64,000 nt of DNA from Streptomyces sp. HNM0575 (GCF_012726265.1 NZ_JAASAG010000011.1:124001-188000), one strand, 5' to 3'. Positions 23,994 to 33,174 are shown, numbered from the stretch's first letter. The notes: generated from the letters alone by a model not told the origin. Numbers and translations: made by a program.

Positions 23994-25898
23994 ATGGCCG
24001 TCAACCTCGTCAATCTGGAAGCCGTGGGCAAGGTCTACGGCACCCGGGCGCTGCTCGACGGCGTCTCGCTCGGCGTGAGCGAGGGCGACCGCATCGGCGT
24101 CGTCGGGAGGAACGGGGACGGCAAGACCACGCTGATCAGGCTGCTGTCGAAGCTGGAACCCGCCGACGACGGGCGCGTCACCCACTCCGGCGGCCTGCGT
24201 CTGGGCGTGCTGACGCAGCACGACTCGCTCGACCCGGCGGCGACCGTACGGCACGAGGTGGTCGGCGACATGGCCGACCACGAGTGGGCCGGCGACGCCC
24301 GCATCCGCGACGTGCTGACGGGCCTCTTCGGCGGCCTCGGGCTGCCCGGCTTCCCGCAGGGACTCGACACCGTCATCGGGCCGCTCTCCGGCGGCGAGCG
24401 GCGCCGCATCGCGCTCGCGCAACTCCTCATCGCCGAACAGGACTTGATCGTCCTCGACGAGCCCACCAACCACCTGGACGTCGAGGGCATCGCCTGGCTC
24501 GCGGCGCACCTGCGCGCACGCCGCTCGGCGCTGGTCTGCGTGACCCACGACCGCTGGTTCCTCGACCAGGTGTGCACGCGGATGTGGGACGTGCAGCGCG
24601 GTGCGGTGCACGAGTACGAAGGCGGCTACTCCGACTACGTGTTCGCACGCGCCGAGCGTGAGCGCATCGCCGCGCAGGAGGAGGCCAAGCGCAAGAACCT
24701 GATGCGCAAGGAGCTGGCGTGGCTGCGCCGCGGCGCTCCCGCCCGTACGAGCAAGCCACGCTTCCGCATCGAGGCCGCCAACGCGCTGATCGACGGCGAG
24801 CCGCCGCCCCGCGACGAGGCGGAGCTGATGCGCTTCGCCGACTCCCGCCTCGGCAAGACCGTCTTCGACCTGGAGGACGTCACGGTGCAGGCCGGGCCCA
24901 AGGTGCTGCTGAAGCACCAGACCTGGCAGCTCGGGCCGGGCGACCGCATCGGTCTCGTCGGCGTCAACGGCTCCGGCAAGACGTCGCTGCTGAAGTCGCT
25001 CGCGGACGCCGCGCGCACCGGCGGCGAGCACCAGTCGGAGCTGGTCACCGGCGGCCGTGTCAAGGTCGGCAAGACGGTGAAGCTGGCGTATCTCTCGCAG
25101 GAGGTCGCCGAGTTGGATCCGAAGCTGCGGGTGCTGGAGGCCGTGGAGCAGATCCGCTCCCGCGTGGACCTCGGCAAGGGGCGGGAGATGACGGCCTCGC
25201 AGCTGTGCGAGCGCTTCGGCTTCGTGAAGGAGAAGCAGTGGACGCCGGTGGGCGATCTCTCCGGCGGGGAGCGGCGCAGGCTCCAGATCCTGCGGCTGCT
25301 GATGGGCGAGCCCAATGTGCTGTTCCTGGACGAGCCGACCAACGACCTCGACATCGAGACCCTGACGCAGCTGGAGGACCTGCTCGACGGCTGGGCGGGC
25401 TCGCTCGTCGTCATCTCCCACGACCGGTTCTTCGTCGAGCGTACGACGGACCGGGTGTACGCGCTGCTGGGCGACGGCGCGCTGCGGATGCTGCCGCGCG
25501 GCATCGACGAGTACCTGGAACGGCGCGCGCGGCAGCGGGAGTCGGCGCAGCCGAACGCGAACGCCCGCGCGGGCGGGGGCGGTTCGCCGCGCTCGTCCTC
25601 GGCGGGCTCGCCGTCCTCCGCCGCCGCGCCGGCCTCCGCCGCGGCATCGTCCGCGGCTCCGCAGGGGCAGCAGGCCCGTAAGCCCGCGGCGGTCGCGCGC
25701 GCCGGGCAGAAGGAGATGCAGCGCATCGAACGTCAGCTGGACCGCATCGGGGAGAAGCAGTCGCAGCTGCACGAGGCCCTGGCGGAACACGCCACCGACT
25801 TCGAGCGCGTCGCGGGGCTCGACGCCGAGCTGCGCGAACTGGACTCCCAGCGCGAGGACTTGGAGACGCGCTGGCTCGAACTGGCGGAGGACGGCTGA
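23994..25898 (+). CDS. ABC-F family ATP-binding cassette protein
   Basis: A 634-residue protein with two ABC domains and no membrane segment. Walker A is GVVGRNGDGKTTL and GLVGVNGSGKTSL, the signatures are LSGGERRRIALAQ and LSGGERRRLQILR, and Walker B is LIVLDEPTNHLD and VLFLDEPTNDLD. The interdomain linker (EEAKRKNLMRKELAWLRRGA) fits ABC-F proteins that act at the ribosomal E site as translation or antibiotic-protection factors. After residue 515 there is a low-complexity Ser/Ala stretch and then a coiled-coil tail. ATG 23994 has AGGAG 4 nt upstream. The subtype cannot be set. Confidence 0.93.
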   Translation: MAVNLVNLEAVGKVYGTRALLDGVSLGVSEGDRIGVVGRNGDGKTTLIRLLSKLEPADDGRVTHSGGLRLGVLTQHDSLDPAATVRHEVVGDMADHEWAGDARIRDVLTGLFGGLGLPGFPQGLDTVIGPLSGGERRRIALAQLLIAEQDLIVLDEPTNHLDVEGIAWLAAHLRARRSALVCVTHDRWFLDQVCTRMWDVQRGAVHEYEGGYSDYVFARAERERIAAQEEAKRKNLMRKELAWLRRGAPARTSKPRFRIEAANALIDGEPPPRDEAELMRFADSRLGKTVFDLEDVTVQAGPKVLLKHQTWQLGPGDRIGLVGVNGSGKTSLLKSLADAARTGGEHQSELVTGGRVKVGKTVKLAYLSQEVAELDPKLRVLEAVEQIRSRVDLGKGREMTASQLCERFGFVKEKQWTPVGDLSGGERRRLQILRLLMGEPNVLFLDEPTNDLDIETLTQLEDLLDGWAGSLVVISHDRFFVERTTDRVYALLGDGALRMLPRGIDEYLERRARQRESAQPNANARAGGGGSPRSSSAGSPSSAAAPASAAASSAAPQGQQARKPAAVARAGQKEMQRIERQLDRIGEKQSQLHEALAEHATDFERVAGLDAELRELDSQREDLETRWLELAEDG

Positions 25899-26178
25899 GC
25901 CCCTGCCGCTCTGCGCGGCATGCGCGCCCGGCGGCGCGCGCCCCGGCCGCGCACGTGCGCGGAAGCGGAGCCCGCTAACGGGCCGGCAACGGCTCCGTTT
26001 CGGCCGCGTCTCTTACGTCATGACCCGGCTGGAACCGGACCGTCGGTTCGGTGTGTCCGGTGATAGAAAGACATCCGCGTACAAGCCAGCCGAAGGCGGG
26101 CCTGATGTCCGATTCGCTCCGTCCTGCGGGGGATTGAGGGGCGGACGTCCGGTCTCAACGTCAACGAGGGAATCGCTC

Positions 26179-27987
26179 ATGTCGCAGCCGCCTCCGCCGC
26201 CAAGCCAGCCCCCGGCAGGGAGTTCGCCCGAACCGGACAAGTCCGCAGGGGGCGCCGGCGCTCCCGGTCAGCAGGAGCCCGCCCAGCCGCCGCAGCCACC
26301 CCAGCCGCCGCAGGCTCCGCCGGGCGGCGGGTTCGGCGCGCCGCCGCAGCCTCCGGCCGGCGGCGGCTACGGCTATCCCCAACAGCCCCCGCCCGGCGGC
26401 GGGTTCGGCGCACCGCCGCAGCCTCCCGCGGGCGGCGGCTACGGCTATCCCCAACAGCCGCCCCAGGGCGGCGGATACGGCTACGGATACCCGCAGCAGC
26501 CGGGCCAGCCCGGCCAGCCGTTCGGGCAGGGCCAGCCGTTCGGGCAGGGCCCGGGCATGTACCCGACGGCGCCCCCCGGAGGCCCGTACGGACCCGGCGC
26601 CCCCGGCGGCGGCAGCGGCAACGGCAAGGTGATCGCGATCGTCGCCGCGGCGGTCGCCGCCGTGCTGGCCGTCGTCACCATCGGCTTCTTCCTCGTGCAC
26701 GAGAACGGCAAGACCGAGGCCGAGGGCGACAAGAAGACCGGCACCACCGACGGCGGAGGCGGCAAGCCGGCCAGCACCGAGGGCAAGGAGCTGTTCAAGA
26801 TCGCCTCGCCGAAGCTCACGGACGAGGAGACGGCGAGCGTCACCGGCGCCTGGGCCACCGACCGGATCTTCGCCAAGAGCACGCTCGACGGCATCGTCGG
26901 CATCGACGCCGCCCGCGGGAAGCAGGCCTGGAAGATCCCCCTCGACGGCCAGGTGTGCGCCGCGTCCCGGCACTCGACGGACGACGGGAAGACCGCGGTG
27001 GTCGTCGCCGAGACCCGTTCCTCCCGCGCGGAGTGCAACCAGATGGTCGTCATCGACCTGAACGAGGGCAAGAAGCTCTGGCAGGAGAAGATGCCCAACA
27101 GCGAGCGCGCCACCACGCTGGGCATGAACATGAGCATCAGCAAGAACGTCGTCGCGGCCAAGTGGATCGGCGGCTCCGTCGCGTACAAGCTGACCGGCGG
27201 CGGCCCGCTGTGGAAGTCCGAGGGCAGCGGCGGCACGGGCGGCTGCGAGGACGAGGGCTTCGCGGGCGGCGAGGAGCTGATGGCGGTCGTGCAGTGCGGC
27301 AGCTACAGCGAACCGAAGCTGAAGGTGCAGAAGCTGGACCCGAAGACGGGCGAGGCGAGTTGGGAGTTCGACGTGCCCAAGGGCGTGCAGAGCGCCCGCA
27401 TCATCTCCACCGACCCGGTGGTGATCGGCGTCAGTGCGGGCACCAGCTCCACCACCGACGTGATGACGGTCGGCGACGACGAGAAGCTCAAGGCCAAGAT
27501 CTCCCTGGGCGACCGCAAGTACGACCCGGGGTGCGGCACCGATGTCGAGTCGTGCGCGAGCGCCGTCGTGGACGACGACTACGTCTATCTGCCCTCGGCG
27601 CGGCACCAGGGCGACTCCTCGTCCACGAACGAGATCATCGCCTTCGACATCGACACCGGGCGCCCCAAGTGGAAGTCCGACGCGGGCGAGCAGCGCACCA
27701 TCGTCCCCGTGCGGATGGACGGCGACAAGCTCATCGCGTACAAGAAGCCGACGTACGACGCGGGCGGTCAGATCGTCGCCGTCGACCCGGCCGCGCAGGG
27801 CAAGCAGGAGCTCTACATGCGCAACCCGGACGACAGCGCCCAGGTCGAGAACAACTTCGCCGGCGTCACCCTGCGCGAGCCTCCCCTGTATGTGAACGGG
27901 AGGCTCTTCCTCCACCAGACGCTGCTGTCGAAGCGGAGCACCGGCAGTTACGGCAAGTACCTGGGCATCGGCTTCGGGGCCAAGTGA
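26179..27987 (+). CDS. Membrane-anchored PQQ-type beta-propeller protein
   Basis: A 602-residue protein. Residues 1-145 are Pro/Gly/Gln/Tyr-rich repeats (GGGYGYPQQPPPGGGFGAPP units encoded by a DNA repeat of about 81 bp). They are followed by one transmembrane segment (VIAIVAAAVAAVLAVVTIGF), and the rest looks like PQQ-binding-like propeller blades (GIDAARGKQAWKIPLDGQV, VIDLNEGKKLWQEKMP, DIDTGRPKWKSD). Such proteins are common in Streptomyces, with the propeller outside the cell; the ligand and role are unknown. GAGGG lies 8 nt before the ATG. A stem-loop follows at 28020-28053. Confidence 0.85.
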   Translation: MSQPPPPPSQPPAGSSPEPDKSAGGAGAPGQQEPAQPPQPPQPPQAPPGGGFGAPPQPPAGGGYGYPQQPPPGGGFGAPPQPPAGGGYGYPQQPPQGGGYGYGYPQQPGQPGQPFGQGQPFGQGPGMYPTAPPGGPYGPGAPGGGSGNGKVIAIVAAAVAAVLAVVTIGFFLVHENGKTEAEGDKKTGTTDGGGGKPASTEGKELFKIASPKLTDEETASVTGAWATDRIFAKSTLDGIVGIDAARGKQAWKIPLDGQVCAASRHSTDDGKTAVVVAETRSSRAECNQMVVIDLNEGKKLWQEKMPNSERATTLGMNMSISKNVVAAKWIGGSVAYKLTGGGPLWKSEGSGGTGGCEDEGFAGGEELMAVVQCGSYSEPKLKVQKLDPKTGEASWEFDVPKGVQSARIISTDPVVIGVSAGTSSTTDVMTVGDDEKLKAKISLGDRKYDPGCGTDVESCASAVVDDDYVYLPSARHQGDSSSTNEIIAFDIDTGRPKWKSDAGEQRTIVPVRMDGDKLIAYKKPTYDAGGQIVAVDPAAQGKQELYMRNPDDSAQVENNFAGVTLREPPLYVNGRLFLHQTLLSKRSTGSYGKYLGIGFGAK

Positions 27988-28019
27988 ACGGATGACGGGG
28001 GCGGCCGCCGCGTACCGAC

Positions 28020-28053
28020 GGGACCGGCCCCGCCGGTACGCCGGGGCGGTCCC
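28020..28053 (+). terminator. Stem-loop after the propeller gene
   Basis: GGGACCGGCCCC at 28020-28031 can pair with GGGGCGGTCCC at 28043-28053 (one bulge), with CCGG/CCGG extension toward the loop. It lies 33 bp past the stop. Confidence 0.6.
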
Positions 28054-28063
28054 GCCTGATCAC

Positions 28064-28123
28064 CGTTCGTCCGCCGTTCCTCCCACTTCTCCCCCCGAAG
28101 TGGCCCGGAACGGCGGGCGAACG
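28064..28123. promoter_or_regulatory. 60-bp near-perfect inverted repeat before the LuxR-type regulator
   Basis: CGTTCGTCCGCCGTTCC (28064-28080) pairs with GGAACGGCGGGCGAACG (28107-28123), 16 of 17 positions. An inner arm, ACTTC (28085-28089) with GAAGT (28097-28101), continues the stem. A TAGCTT (-10-like) sits at 28126-28131 immediately after it, so it may be an operator as well as, or instead of, a terminator. Confidence 0.6.
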
Positions 28124-28236
28124 TGTAGCTTCCGTGGGCACAGGAGGGGCCGCTTCCCCGCGGGCCCCCGGGCCGCCCGGGCCCCAGGGGCAAGGAGGGG
28201 GCGCCCACAGGGAGCGGCGGGTGGGGGTTGTTGCGC

Positions 28237-28923
28237 ATGAGCGTCCGGCTCATGGTGGTGGACGATCACAGACTGCTCGCCGAGGCGCTCGCCTCGGCGT
28301 TGAAGCTGCGCGGCCACCGGGTGCTGGCCGCCGCGGCGCCCAGCGCGGGCGCGGCGGATCTGGTGCTGAGCAGGGCGCCCGAGGTGTGTCTGCTGGGTAC
28401 GGCGGTTCCCGCGGAGTCGGGGGTCTTCGACCCGGTCACCAGGATCAAACGGGAGAAGCCGCAGATAGCGGTCGTGGTGCTGGGGCCGGTGCCCAGTCCG
28501 CGCGGTGTCGCCTCGGCCTTCGCCGCCGGGGCCTCCGGCTACGTACGGCACGACGAGCGCATAGAGGGCGTCGAGCGCGCCATGATGAAAGCGCGTGCTG
28601 GGGACGCGGCGGTGTCGCCGCAACTGCTACAGGAGTCCTTCGCCGACCTGCTCAACCCGGCGCCCGAGCCCGACGACGAGGGCGCACGGCTCCTCCAGCT
28701 CCTCACGCCCCGCGAGGTGGAGGTCCTCACGCGGGTCGCGGAGGGCGAGGACACCCGGCTGATCGCGACGGGGATGCGCATCGCGCCGAGTACCGCGCGT
28801 ACGCACGTGCAGCGGGTGCTGATGAAGCTGGGCGTGGGGTCCCGGCTGGAGGCGGCGGCGCTGGCGGCCCGCACGGGACTGCTGGACAGGGCGTACGAGC
28901 CGGGCTCCGCCCTGGAGGAGTGA
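28237..28923 (+). CDS. LuxR-type regulator with degenerate receiver domain
   Basis: A 228-residue protein built like a NarL-class response regulator. It has a receiver (LMVVDDHRLLAEALASAL) and a C-terminal LuxR helix-turn-helix (LTPREVEVLTRVAEGEDTRL, then IAPSTARTHVQRVLMKLGV). The acidic pair D9-D10 is kept, but the phospho-acceptor position is G54 (PEVCLLGTAVP) and the conserved lysine is replaced (GYVRHD). Phosphorylation therefore looks impossible, and it is probably an atypical regulator controlled by ligand or level. No kinase gene is adjacent. It is just upstream of the gal operon and resembles the regulator downstream of it. Confidence 0.87.
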   Translation: MSVRLMVVDDHRLLAEALASALKLRGHRVLAAAAPSAGAADLVLSRAPEVCLLGTAVPAESGVFDPVTRIKREKPQIAVVVLGPVPSPRGVASAFAAGASGYVRHDERIEGVERAMMKARAGDAAVSPQLLQESFADLLNPAPEPDDEGARLLQLLTPREVEVLTRVAEGEDTRLIATGMRIAPSTARTHVQRVLMKLGVGSRLEAAALAARTGLLDRAYEPGSALEE

Positions 28924-29106
28924 CGCGGCGAGGGCGGAGCGGACCGGACCGGGAAGGGCCGGGCCGGATCCGGGCGGTCGCCGGGGCGCCGGATGTCCGG
29001 GGCGCCGGGCGCGGGACGCCGGGCGCTGCCCGAGCCTGAACTGCCCCTGTGCGGGCGGGAGTTCGCGGGGAGATGGCAAGCGGTGTCCTGTCCGGTGTCG
29101 TACCGC

Positions 29107-29145
29107 TGAGTCCTGAATGCCGCGTATATACGGTGAGTCCTGAAT
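29107..29145. promoter_or_regulatory. Candidate gal operator: 12-bp direct repeats around a palindrome
   Basis: TGAGTCCTGAAT occurs at 29107-29118 and 29134-29145 (27-bp spacing) and brackets CGTATATACG (29123-29132), a perfect 10-bp palindrome. This lies 110-150 bp before the galT start. The Streptomyces gal promoter galP1 is known to be galactose-inducible and glucose-sensitive. Confidence 0.5.
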
Positions 29146-29182
29146 CTCATCGGATGCCCGACTGCCTTGCCGCGACGGCCTG

Positions 29183-29211
29183 TTGGGCTCTGATTCATCG
29201 TGTGCGATTAT
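29183..29211 (+). promoter_or_regulatory. Putative galP1-like promoter of the gal operon
   Basis: TTGGGC (29183-29188) and GATTAT (29206-29211) are 17 bp apart, and the predicted start near 29218 precedes the galT TTG at 29254. The match to consensus is partial (3/6 and 4/6). Confidence 0.35.
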
Positions 29212-29253
29212 GTTGACTATGGGCCGGGCCGCATGGGCGAGGAGCGAACACCG

Positions 29254-30522
29254 TTGAAGAAGACCTCGAACCGGCTGGCCGACGGCCGCGAGATCATCTA
29301 CTACGACCTGAGCGACGACAAGGTGCGCGACCGCATCGACCGCCGTCCGCTCGGGCACACCACGACGGCCTCCGAGATCCGCTACGACCCGTTGCTCGCG
29401 GAGTGGACCGCCGTCACCGCACACCGGCAGCAGCGCACCTACCATCCGCCCGCCGACGCCTGCCCGCTCTGCCCGACCGGCGACCAGGGGCACCTCAGCG
29501 AGATCCCCGAACCCGACTACGACGTCGTGGTGTTCGAGAACCGCTTCCCCTCCTTCGCCGGGGGCCCCGGCCCGGGCGTCGGTCCCGGACCGGTGCCGGG
29601 CGCCGGCCACGGGACCGCGGCCGCCTGTCCGCCCGGCCTGCTGACCCACCGCCCCGGCGCCGGCCGCTGCGAGGTCGTGTGCTTCACGCCCGACCACCAC
29701 GCCTCGTTCGCGTCCCTCACGGACGGACAGGCCCGGCTGGTGCTGGACGTCTGGACCGACCGCACCGCGGAACTCTCCCAGCTCCCCGGCGTCGAGCAGG
29801 TCTTCTGCTTCGAGAACCGCGGCGCGGAGATCGGCGTGACCCTCCAGCATCCGCACGGCCAGATCTACGCCTATCCGTTCATCACGCCCCGCACCGCGCG
29901 CATGCTCGACTCCGTCGCCCGGCACGCCGCCCGCACCGGCGGGCGGAACCTCTTCGACGACGTGCTCGCGGCGGAACTTTCGGACGCGCGGCGCGTGGTG
30001 TGCGAGAGCGAGCACTGGGTCGCGTTCGTGCCGCACGCGGCGCACTGGCCGTACGAGGTGCATCTGTATCCCAGGAGCCGGGTGCCGGACCTGACGGCGC
30101 TGAGCGAGGAGGCGAGGGCCGACTTCCCAGCGGTGTATCTGGAGGTGCTGCGCCGCTTCGACCGCGTCTTCGGCCCGGATGAGCCGCCCACCCCGTACAT
30201 ATCAGCGTGGCACCAGGCGCCGTTCTCGCTGCCCGCGCGCGGGCGGCCGGAGGGCGGTCCGGAAGCGGGACCGGGAGCGGGTCATGGAGCGGGTCATGGC
30301 GCCGGTGGCGCGGTGTCCGCCGCCCGCGAGGACTTCGCCCTGCACCTTGAGCTTTTCACCGTCCGACGGACTTCCGGCAAACTGAAGTTCCTCGCGGGTT
30401 CCGAATCCGGGATGAGCGTGTTCATCAACGATGTGCCGCCGGAGAAGGCGGCCGAGCGACTGCGAGAGGTAGCGAGTGACAGCGAGCCCACGGGGGGCGA
30501 CCCCCGCAGCACACCCCGGTAA
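29254..30522 (+). CDS. galT: Galactose-1-phosphate uridylyltransferase
   Basis: A 422-residue enzyme of the Leloir pathway that exchanges UDP-glucose and galactose-1-phosphate. It has a zinc ligand pair CPLC near residue 68, and the active-site HPHGQ in VTLQHPHGQIYAYPF. I chose the TTG at 29254 (GAGGAG 9 nt upstream, KKTSNRLADGREIIYYDL typical of the family) over a GTG at 29200 that would precede the likely transcription start. Two Gly/Pro-rich inserts, near residues 105-125 and 328-353, are not usual in GalT; the second is encoded by a 12-bp repeat (GGAGCGGGTCAT twice). Confidence 0.95.
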   Translation: MKKTSNRLADGREIIYYDLSDDKVRDRIDRRPLGHTTTASEIRYDPLLAEWTAVTAHRQQRTYHPPADACPLCPTGDQGHLSEIPEPDYDVVVFENRFPSFAGGPGPGVGPGPVPGAGHGTAAACPPGLLTHRPGAGRCEVVCFTPDHHASFASLTDGQARLVLDVWTDRTAELSQLPGVEQVFCFENRGAEIGVTLQHPHGQIYAYPFITPRTARMLDSVARHAARTGGRNLFDDVLAAELSDARRVVCESEHWVAFVPHAAHWPYEVHLYPRSRVPDLTALSEEARADFPAVYLEVLRRFDRVFGPDEPPTPYISAWHQAPFSLPARGRPEGGPEAGPGAGHGAGHGAGGAVSAAREDFALHLELFTVRRTSGKLKFLAGSESGMSVFINDVPPEKAAERLREVASDSEPTGGDPRSTPR

Positions 30523-31516
30523 GTACCTGGTCACAGGCGGTGCGGGATACGTCGGAAGCGTCGTCGCCGCGCACCTGCTGGAGGCCGGGCACTCCGTCAC
30601 CGTGCTCGACGACCTCTCCACGGGCTTCCGGGACGCGGTCCCCGCGGGCGCCGTGTTCACCGAGGGGCGTGTGCAGGACGCCGCACGCGTACTGGACGCC
30701 TCGTACGACGGCGTGCTGCACTTCGCGGCCCACTCGCAGGTCGGCGAGTCCGTCCAGGACCCCGGCAAGTACTGGCGCAACAACGTCGGCGGCAGCATCG
30801 AGCTGCTGAGCGCCATGCGCGAGGCGGGCGTGCGCCGGCTCGTCTTCTCCTCCACGGCGGCGACATACGGGGAGCCCGCGGACACACCCATCCACGAGGA
30901 CGCGGCCGAGGCCCCCACCAACCCCTACGGCGCCTCCAAGCTGGCCGTCGACCACATGATCAGCGGGGAGTGCCGGGCGCACGGGCTGGCCGCCGTCTCC
31001 CTGCGCTACTTCAACGTCGCGGGCGCGTACGGGAGTTACGGCGAGCGGCACGACCCCGAGTCGCATCTGATCCCCATCGTGCTCCAGGTCGCGCAGGGCC
31101 GTCGCGAATCGGTCTCCGTCTTCGGCGACGACTACCCCACGCCCGACGGCACCTGCGTGCGCGACTACATCCACGTCGCGGACCTCGCCGAGGCCCATCT
31201 GCTGGCCATGACCGCCATGACCGAGGACGAGGGTCGGGTGCCCTCCGGCACGCACCTGGTGTGCAACCTGGGCAACGGCAACGGCTTCTCCGTACGCGAA
31301 GTCGTCGAGACCGTCCGCAAGGTCACCGGCCATCCGGTGCCCGAGGCCGCCGCTCCCCGCCGGGACGGCGACCCCGCGCAGCTCGTGGCGTCCGCGGAAC
31401 GGGCCGTACGGCAGCTCGGCTGGCGCCCCTCCCGTACGGACCTGGCCGGAATCGTGCAGGACGCCTGGGACTTCGCCCGCGCCCGCGCTCGGCAGGAGCA
31501 GGCGGGCCGCCCGTGA
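30476..31516 (+). CDS. galE: UDP-glucose 4-epimerase
   Basis: A 346-residue extended SDR that interconverts UDP-galactose and UDP-glucose. It has the NAD-binding motif TGGAGYVG at residues 20-27, S/T residues in FSSTAATYGEP, the catalytic Y151-x3-K155 (NPYGASK), RYFNVAGA and RDYIHVADLAEAH. The GTG at 30476 has GAGAGG 6 nt upstream, and the gene overlaps galT by 47 bp, a longer overlap than elsewhere in the window. It is coupled to galK by GTGA. In Streptomyces a second promoter (galP2) serves galE-galK constitutively; I could not locate it inside galT. Confidence 0.95.
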   Translation: MTASPRGATPAAHPGKYLVTGGAGYVGSVVAAHLLEAGHSVTVLDDLSTGFRDAVPAGAVFTEGRVQDAARVLDASYDGVLHFAAHSQVGESVQDPGKYWRNNVGGSIELLSAMREAGVRRLVFSSTAATYGEPADTPIHEDAAEAPTNPYGASKLAVDHMISGECRAHGLAAVSLRYFNVAGAYGSYGERHDPESHLIPIVLQVAQGRRESVSVFGDDYPTPDGTCVRDYIHVADLAEAHLLAMTAMTEDEGRVPSGTHLVCNLGNGNGFSVREVVETVRKVTGHPVPEAAAPRRDGDPAQLVASAERAVRQLGWRPSRTDLAGIVQDAWDFARARARQEQAGRP

Positions 31517-32673
31517 CGGACGGCTTCCGCGCGGTGTACGGCACGGCACCCGACGGAGTGTGGGAGGCGCCGGGCCGGGTCAATCTGATCGGCGAGCACA
31601 CCGACTACAACGACGGTCTGGTCATGCCGCTCGCCCTCCCGCAGACCTGCCGCGTGGAGGCCGCCCGCCGCGACGACGGAGTGCTGCGGCTGCACTCGTC
31701 CGACGCGCACGGGGGAGTCATCGAGCTGCACGTGGACGTCCTCAGCCCGGCGACGCCGGGCACGGGCGGCGACCGCGGCGGCTGGGCCGCCTACCCGGCG
31801 GGCGTGGTGTGGGCGCTGCGCGCCGCCGGTCTCCAAGTGGGCGGCGCCGACCTGCACTTCGAGAGCAGCGTGCCCACCGGCGCGGGGCTCTCCTCATCCG
31901 CCGCGCTGGAGGTCGCCACGGCCGTCGCCCTGAACGGGCTCTACGGGCTGGGCCTGGAGCGGCACCGGATCGCCGGGCTGTGCACGCGCGCGGAGAACGA
32001 CTTCGCGGGCGTCCCGTGCGGCGTCATGGACCAGATGGCGTCGGCGTGCTGCACCGCCGGTCACGCCCTGTATCTCGACACCCGCGACCTCGCCCGCAGA
32101 CAGGTGCCCCTCGACCTGGCGGCGCAGGGCCTGCGGCTGCTCGTCGTCGACACCCGCGTCAAGCACGCGCTGGGCGACGGCGCATACGCGGAGCGCCGCT
32201 CGGGCTGCGAGCGTGCCGCCGCGCGGCTGGGAGTGCCCAGCCTGCGCGAAGTCCCGTACGGGGAGCTGCCGTCGGCGCTCCGGCGCCTCGAAGACGAGGC
32301 GCTGCGCCCCCTGGTGCGGCACGTCGTCACGGAGAACGAACGCGTCGAGCGCACCATCCGCCTGCTCGACGCCGGTGAGACGCACTCCGTGGGCCCCGTG
32401 CTGACCGAGGGGCACGCCTCGCTCCGCGACGACTTCCGCGTCTCCTGCTCCGAACTCGACCTCGTCGTCGAGGCGTCGAACGCGAGCGGCGCCCTGGGGG
32501 CCCGGATGACGGGCGGCGGCTTCGGCGGCTCGGCGATCGTCCTCGTACGGGCGGAGACCGCGGAATCCGTGGCGAAGGCGGTCACGGAGGCCTTCGCGTC
32601 CGCCGGGCACCGGGAGCCGCGGGTCTTCGAGACGGTGCCGGGACCGGGCGCGCGCCGGGTCACAGAGGCCTGA
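31513..32673 (+). CDS. galK: Galactokinase
   Basis: A 386-residue GHMP kinase that phosphorylates galactose at C1. It has the galactokinase signature GRVNLIGEHTDYNDG (about residues 20-34), the ATP motif PTGAGLSSSAALE, CGVMDQMASACC with the catalytic aspartate, and GARMTGGGFGGSAI near the C-terminus. The GTG overlaps the galE stop. It ends the galT-galE-galK operon, the same order as in Streptomyces lividans and S. coelicolor. Confidence 0.96.
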   Translation: MTDGFRAVYGTAPDGVWEAPGRVNLIGEHTDYNDGLVMPLALPQTCRVEAARRDDGVLRLHSSDAHGGVIELHVDVLSPATPGTGGDRGGWAAYPAGVVWALRAAGLQVGGADLHFESSVPTGAGLSSSAALEVATAVALNGLYGLGLERHRIAGLCTRAENDFAGVPCGVMDQMASACCTAGHALYLDTRDLARRQVPLDLAAQGLRLLVVDTRVKHALGDGAYAERRSGCERAAARLGVPSLREVPYGELPSALRRLEDEALRPLVRHVVTENERVERTIRLLDAGETHSVGPVLTEGHASLRDDFRVSCSELDLVVEASNASGALGARMTGGGFGGSAIVLVRAETAESVAKAVTEAFASAGHREPRVFETVPGPGARRVTEA

Positions 32674-33174
32674 CGACGCCGTGCGGGGGATACGGCTCGG
32701 CGATGCCCGTGCGGACGGCCGGACGGCCGGACGGGCGGGCCTCGACGGGAACTTCGGAATCCGCAGGTGTTCCGCGCAGCTCGCGGATCACGGATGAGCT
32801 GCGGGAGCCGGTCTTCCGTAGCCGCCTGCGAGCCCGGTGCCGTCTTCACTCGTCGGCGCGCTTCCCGATTCGGACCGCGTCCCCGAGTTCACGCGACGCA
32901 CAAGCAGTTTCGTCAATCGGTTTCCGTTGTCATCTCCCGGCCTTACCCTGAGTCGTACGCATCGCACCGGTGGGGGCCGGTGCCAGTCAGGGGGCGGGCG
33001 GCCGGGCAGGCCACGCCGGGCAGGGACGCCCGGGCGGGCCGGCAAGGGCGCGGCGTTGTCCTCCCCACGACCTTCGGTGTGGGGAGGGGGGCCCGGCCGA
33101 CGAGGGGATTCCCCCAGCACGCGCATCACTTTCCCTTCGCCGGGGGCGACGTACCCGCACTGCCAGGGGGCGCC
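32674..33174. other. 501-bp spacer between galK and the second LuxR-type regulator
   Basis: No gene is supported. Two stem-loops are visible: GCACCGG (32964-32970) with CCGGTGC (32977-32983), and the stronger one at 33060-33087. A TACCCT at 32944-32949 could be a -10 box for the regulator. Confidence 0.5.
33060..33087 (+). terminator. 9-bp perfect stem-loop in the leader of the LuxR-type regulator
   Basis: CCTCCCCAC (33060-33068) pairs with GTGGGGAGG (33079-33087) around a 10-nt loop. It is 387 bp past galK and 88 bp before the regulator start, so it could be a late terminator or a leader attenuator. Confidence 0.45.

Noticed and set aside
20447..24031. Very long open frame on the minus strand opposite the transpeptidase, YbaK and EamA genes
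   Set aside because: It is the antisense shadow of GC-rich coding frames, has low-complexity Arg/His/Gly composition and no domain, while the plus-strand genes show complete active-site motifs.
28141..28146. Perfect AGGAGG
   Set aside because: No start codon at usable distance; the regulator start is about 90 bp further on, so it is likely chance.
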